Assembly (NCBI GenBank): GCA_002104895.1 | Contig: MCFG01000004.1 | Location: 193,501 to 257,500, forward strand | Direction: 5' to 3' | Origin: Anaeromyces robustus | Taxonomy: Eukaryota > Neocallimastigomycota > Neocallimastigomycetes > Neocallimastigales > Neocallimastigaceae | Length of the DNA: 64,000 nt | In this document: piece by piece, positions 62,793-64,000 of the stretch | Layout of the letters: each line of letters opens with the position of its first letter | Numbering within the stretch: position 1 is the first letter of the stretch | Position numbers and translations under genes: made by a program | Notes under the pieces: model-generated | What the model saw: only the letters and a program-made list of their open reading frames with translations | Database searches by the model: none | Told to the model about the DNA's origin: nothing

Positions 62793-63892
62793 TGTCATCC
62801 TATAAATCAACATTCTTATCTAATTCTTTAACAAGACAAAAATTAAATCAAATGAGTCAAAATTCAAGTATGAAAAATGGGCATATTGGAAAATATAATA
62901 TATATCTAAATAAAAAGAATTCTAAAAATAGCTTCAAAGAAGAAAATTCAATAGCCAAATCCTATGAACCAAAAAGTTCCATAAAAGATAGTTCTTGTTG
63001 GCTTTTATCATTAGATTTAATAAATTTTATTCAATCTCTTTGTATTGGGAAACTTAGTTCTCAAGCAAAATGGTCTATATTAGAATTATATACTAATGCT
63101 AAAAATATTAAAACTAATTTTGATTCAAAATTAGATAAAAGGATAATCGAAAAATATAAATTAGCACAAAAAAGAAATAGTAAAAAAGCAGTAGGCTCAC
63201 CTCAAGCTATGGAGTTATGTAGTCCAAAGAGTAATAATAATGCTTCTTTATCACAATCTCTACCTAATAGTTCACTCTCAGTTGAACTTTCTAATGCTAT
63301 CAGTGGTAATAATTCTTGTGTATTAACTAGAAGTGAAGAACATAGAGCTAAACTCCAAGCAGAATTCTTTTATTCTCATCAAAACACACTTTCTTATAAA
63401 TTTGTACAAGCAGCACAACATTTCTATAAAAGTTTAGTTACAAGAAATACTGTTAAAACTGGAGACAAAAATAATGATATATGGCCTTCAAGTGAGTCAA
63501 AAATAACAAAAATGAAGACATTAGATTCATTTTCTAATAATGCTAATGATAATGATAATGATATTCAAACCTTTGGAATTAGTATTAAATCTAAAAATAA
63601 TCATAATAATAATTTTTCTTTATCAACTTCATTACCTGCAAATTCCTTTATAAATTATTCTATCTCTCCAATAAATAATAATATAACACAAGCTTCTTCT
63701 ACAATTTCATCTGATTTACCATTCAAACTTGATGAAGATATTATTACAGAAGAAAAAGAAGATGAAGAAAATGATGATAACTATATTTATTCCGATGATG
63801 ATAATATGGAAGAAGATCAAAGCTATGGAAATTGTATGGATGACCAACTTTATAATTATCTTCAAAATAAAAATATTAAGACGTACTATTGA
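62792..63892 (+). CDS. Unrecognised Ser/Asn-rich protein, 366 residues
   Basis: A single open frame from an ATG to TGA at 63890-63892, with no need for introns. I do not recognise the family. The first 60 residues are Ser/Asn/Lys-rich. A more ordered region follows at about 70-115 (CWLLSLDLINFIQSLCIG, then SQAKWSILELYTNAKNIK), with amphipathic helical character. A second ordered block is near 190-225 (LQAEFFYSHQNTLSYKF, AQHFYKSL). The C-terminal third is Asn/Ser-rich and ends acidic (EEKEDEENDDN). There is no signal peptide, clear membrane span or catalytic motif. Coding status is supported by non-repetitive sequence, codon use like its neighbours and a length well above chance in this AT-rich DNA. 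It could be a lineage-specific nuclear or regulatory protein. Confidence 0.7.
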
Positions 63893-63951
63893 TTATTAAG
63901 TAGTACGAAGAAATATAAAAAATATTAAAACATACCATTGATTATTTAATA

Positions 63952-63994
<43 letters not shown>

Positions 63995-64000
63995 AAAATA
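63893..64000. other. 3' flank and poly-A tract at window edge
   Basis: A short direct repeat (AAGTAGTAC-like around 63898, TATTAAAACATACCATTGATT near 63925 echoing the coding end TATTAAGACGTACTATTGATT near 63876) is followed by a poly-A tract from about 63953. Nothing else is seen before the edge. Confidence 0.5.

Overview
The window looks like nuclear DNA of an anaerobic gut fungus (Neocallimastigomycota; Piromyces/Neocallimastix type). The evidence is extreme AT richness outside exons, very long (ATT)n, (TTTA)n and (AAAAT)n arrays, short AT-rich introns with GTAAGT/GTAAAT-like donors and TAG acceptors, Asn/Gln-rich proteins, a flagellum-type thioredoxin-NDK protein and a class C GPCR-like receptor. 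The clade assignment is inference; no ribosomal or mitochondrial marker is present.

Layout. I could build eleven complete gene models, ten of which get a family assignment. From left: intronless NADP-glutamate dehydrogenase (+, 1592-3034); ORC1 (+, 9 exons, 3788-7201); a 3797-residue HUWE1/TOM1-type HECT ubiquitin ligase (-, 17 exons, 8335-22426); cytosolic tryptophanyl-tRNA synthetase (+, 7 exons, 25048-27679); an orphan NRPS-type condensation-domain protein (+, 3 exons, 29421-33934); a thioredoxin-fold protein with eight tandem nucleoside diphosphate kinase modules (-, 20 exons, 35163-41851); RIO1 kinase (-, 11 exons, 43555-46785); an SP-RING (PIAS/Siz-type) SUMO ligase (+, 4 exons, 47046-49918); a class C GPCR-like receptor with a repetitive beta-helix-like ectodomain (-, 11 exons, 51041-56328); a GMPPA-type GDP-mannose pyrophosphorylase subunit (+, 6 exons, 58574-60905); and an unrecognised 366-residue protein (+, 62792-63892). 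A possible decayed second GPCR lies at about 57015-57660. In every multi-exon model the splice phases sum to one open frame from ATG to stop.

The genes are mostly unrelated housekeeping functions (nitrogen assimilation, replication licensing, ubiquitin and SUMO ligation, translation, ribosome maturation, sugar nucleotides). There is no cluster. The accessory part is the Trx-8xNDK gene, probably linked to zoospore flagella, the GPCR with its decayed neighbour, and the condensation-domain protein.

The most striking signal is the Trx-8xNDK gene. Its NDK modules are built from phase-2 exons with repeated lengths: a 108-nt exon recurs four times in modules 1-4, and modules 5-8 have a single fused exon of 417-450 nt. 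The last two modules are almost identical. Other notable points are the HECT catalytic cysteine codon split by the last intron, pentanucleotide arrays of about 0.6 kb at two convergent gene junctions, and an 11-nt micro-exon. I saw no tRNA, rRNA, CRISPR array or transposon coding sequence.
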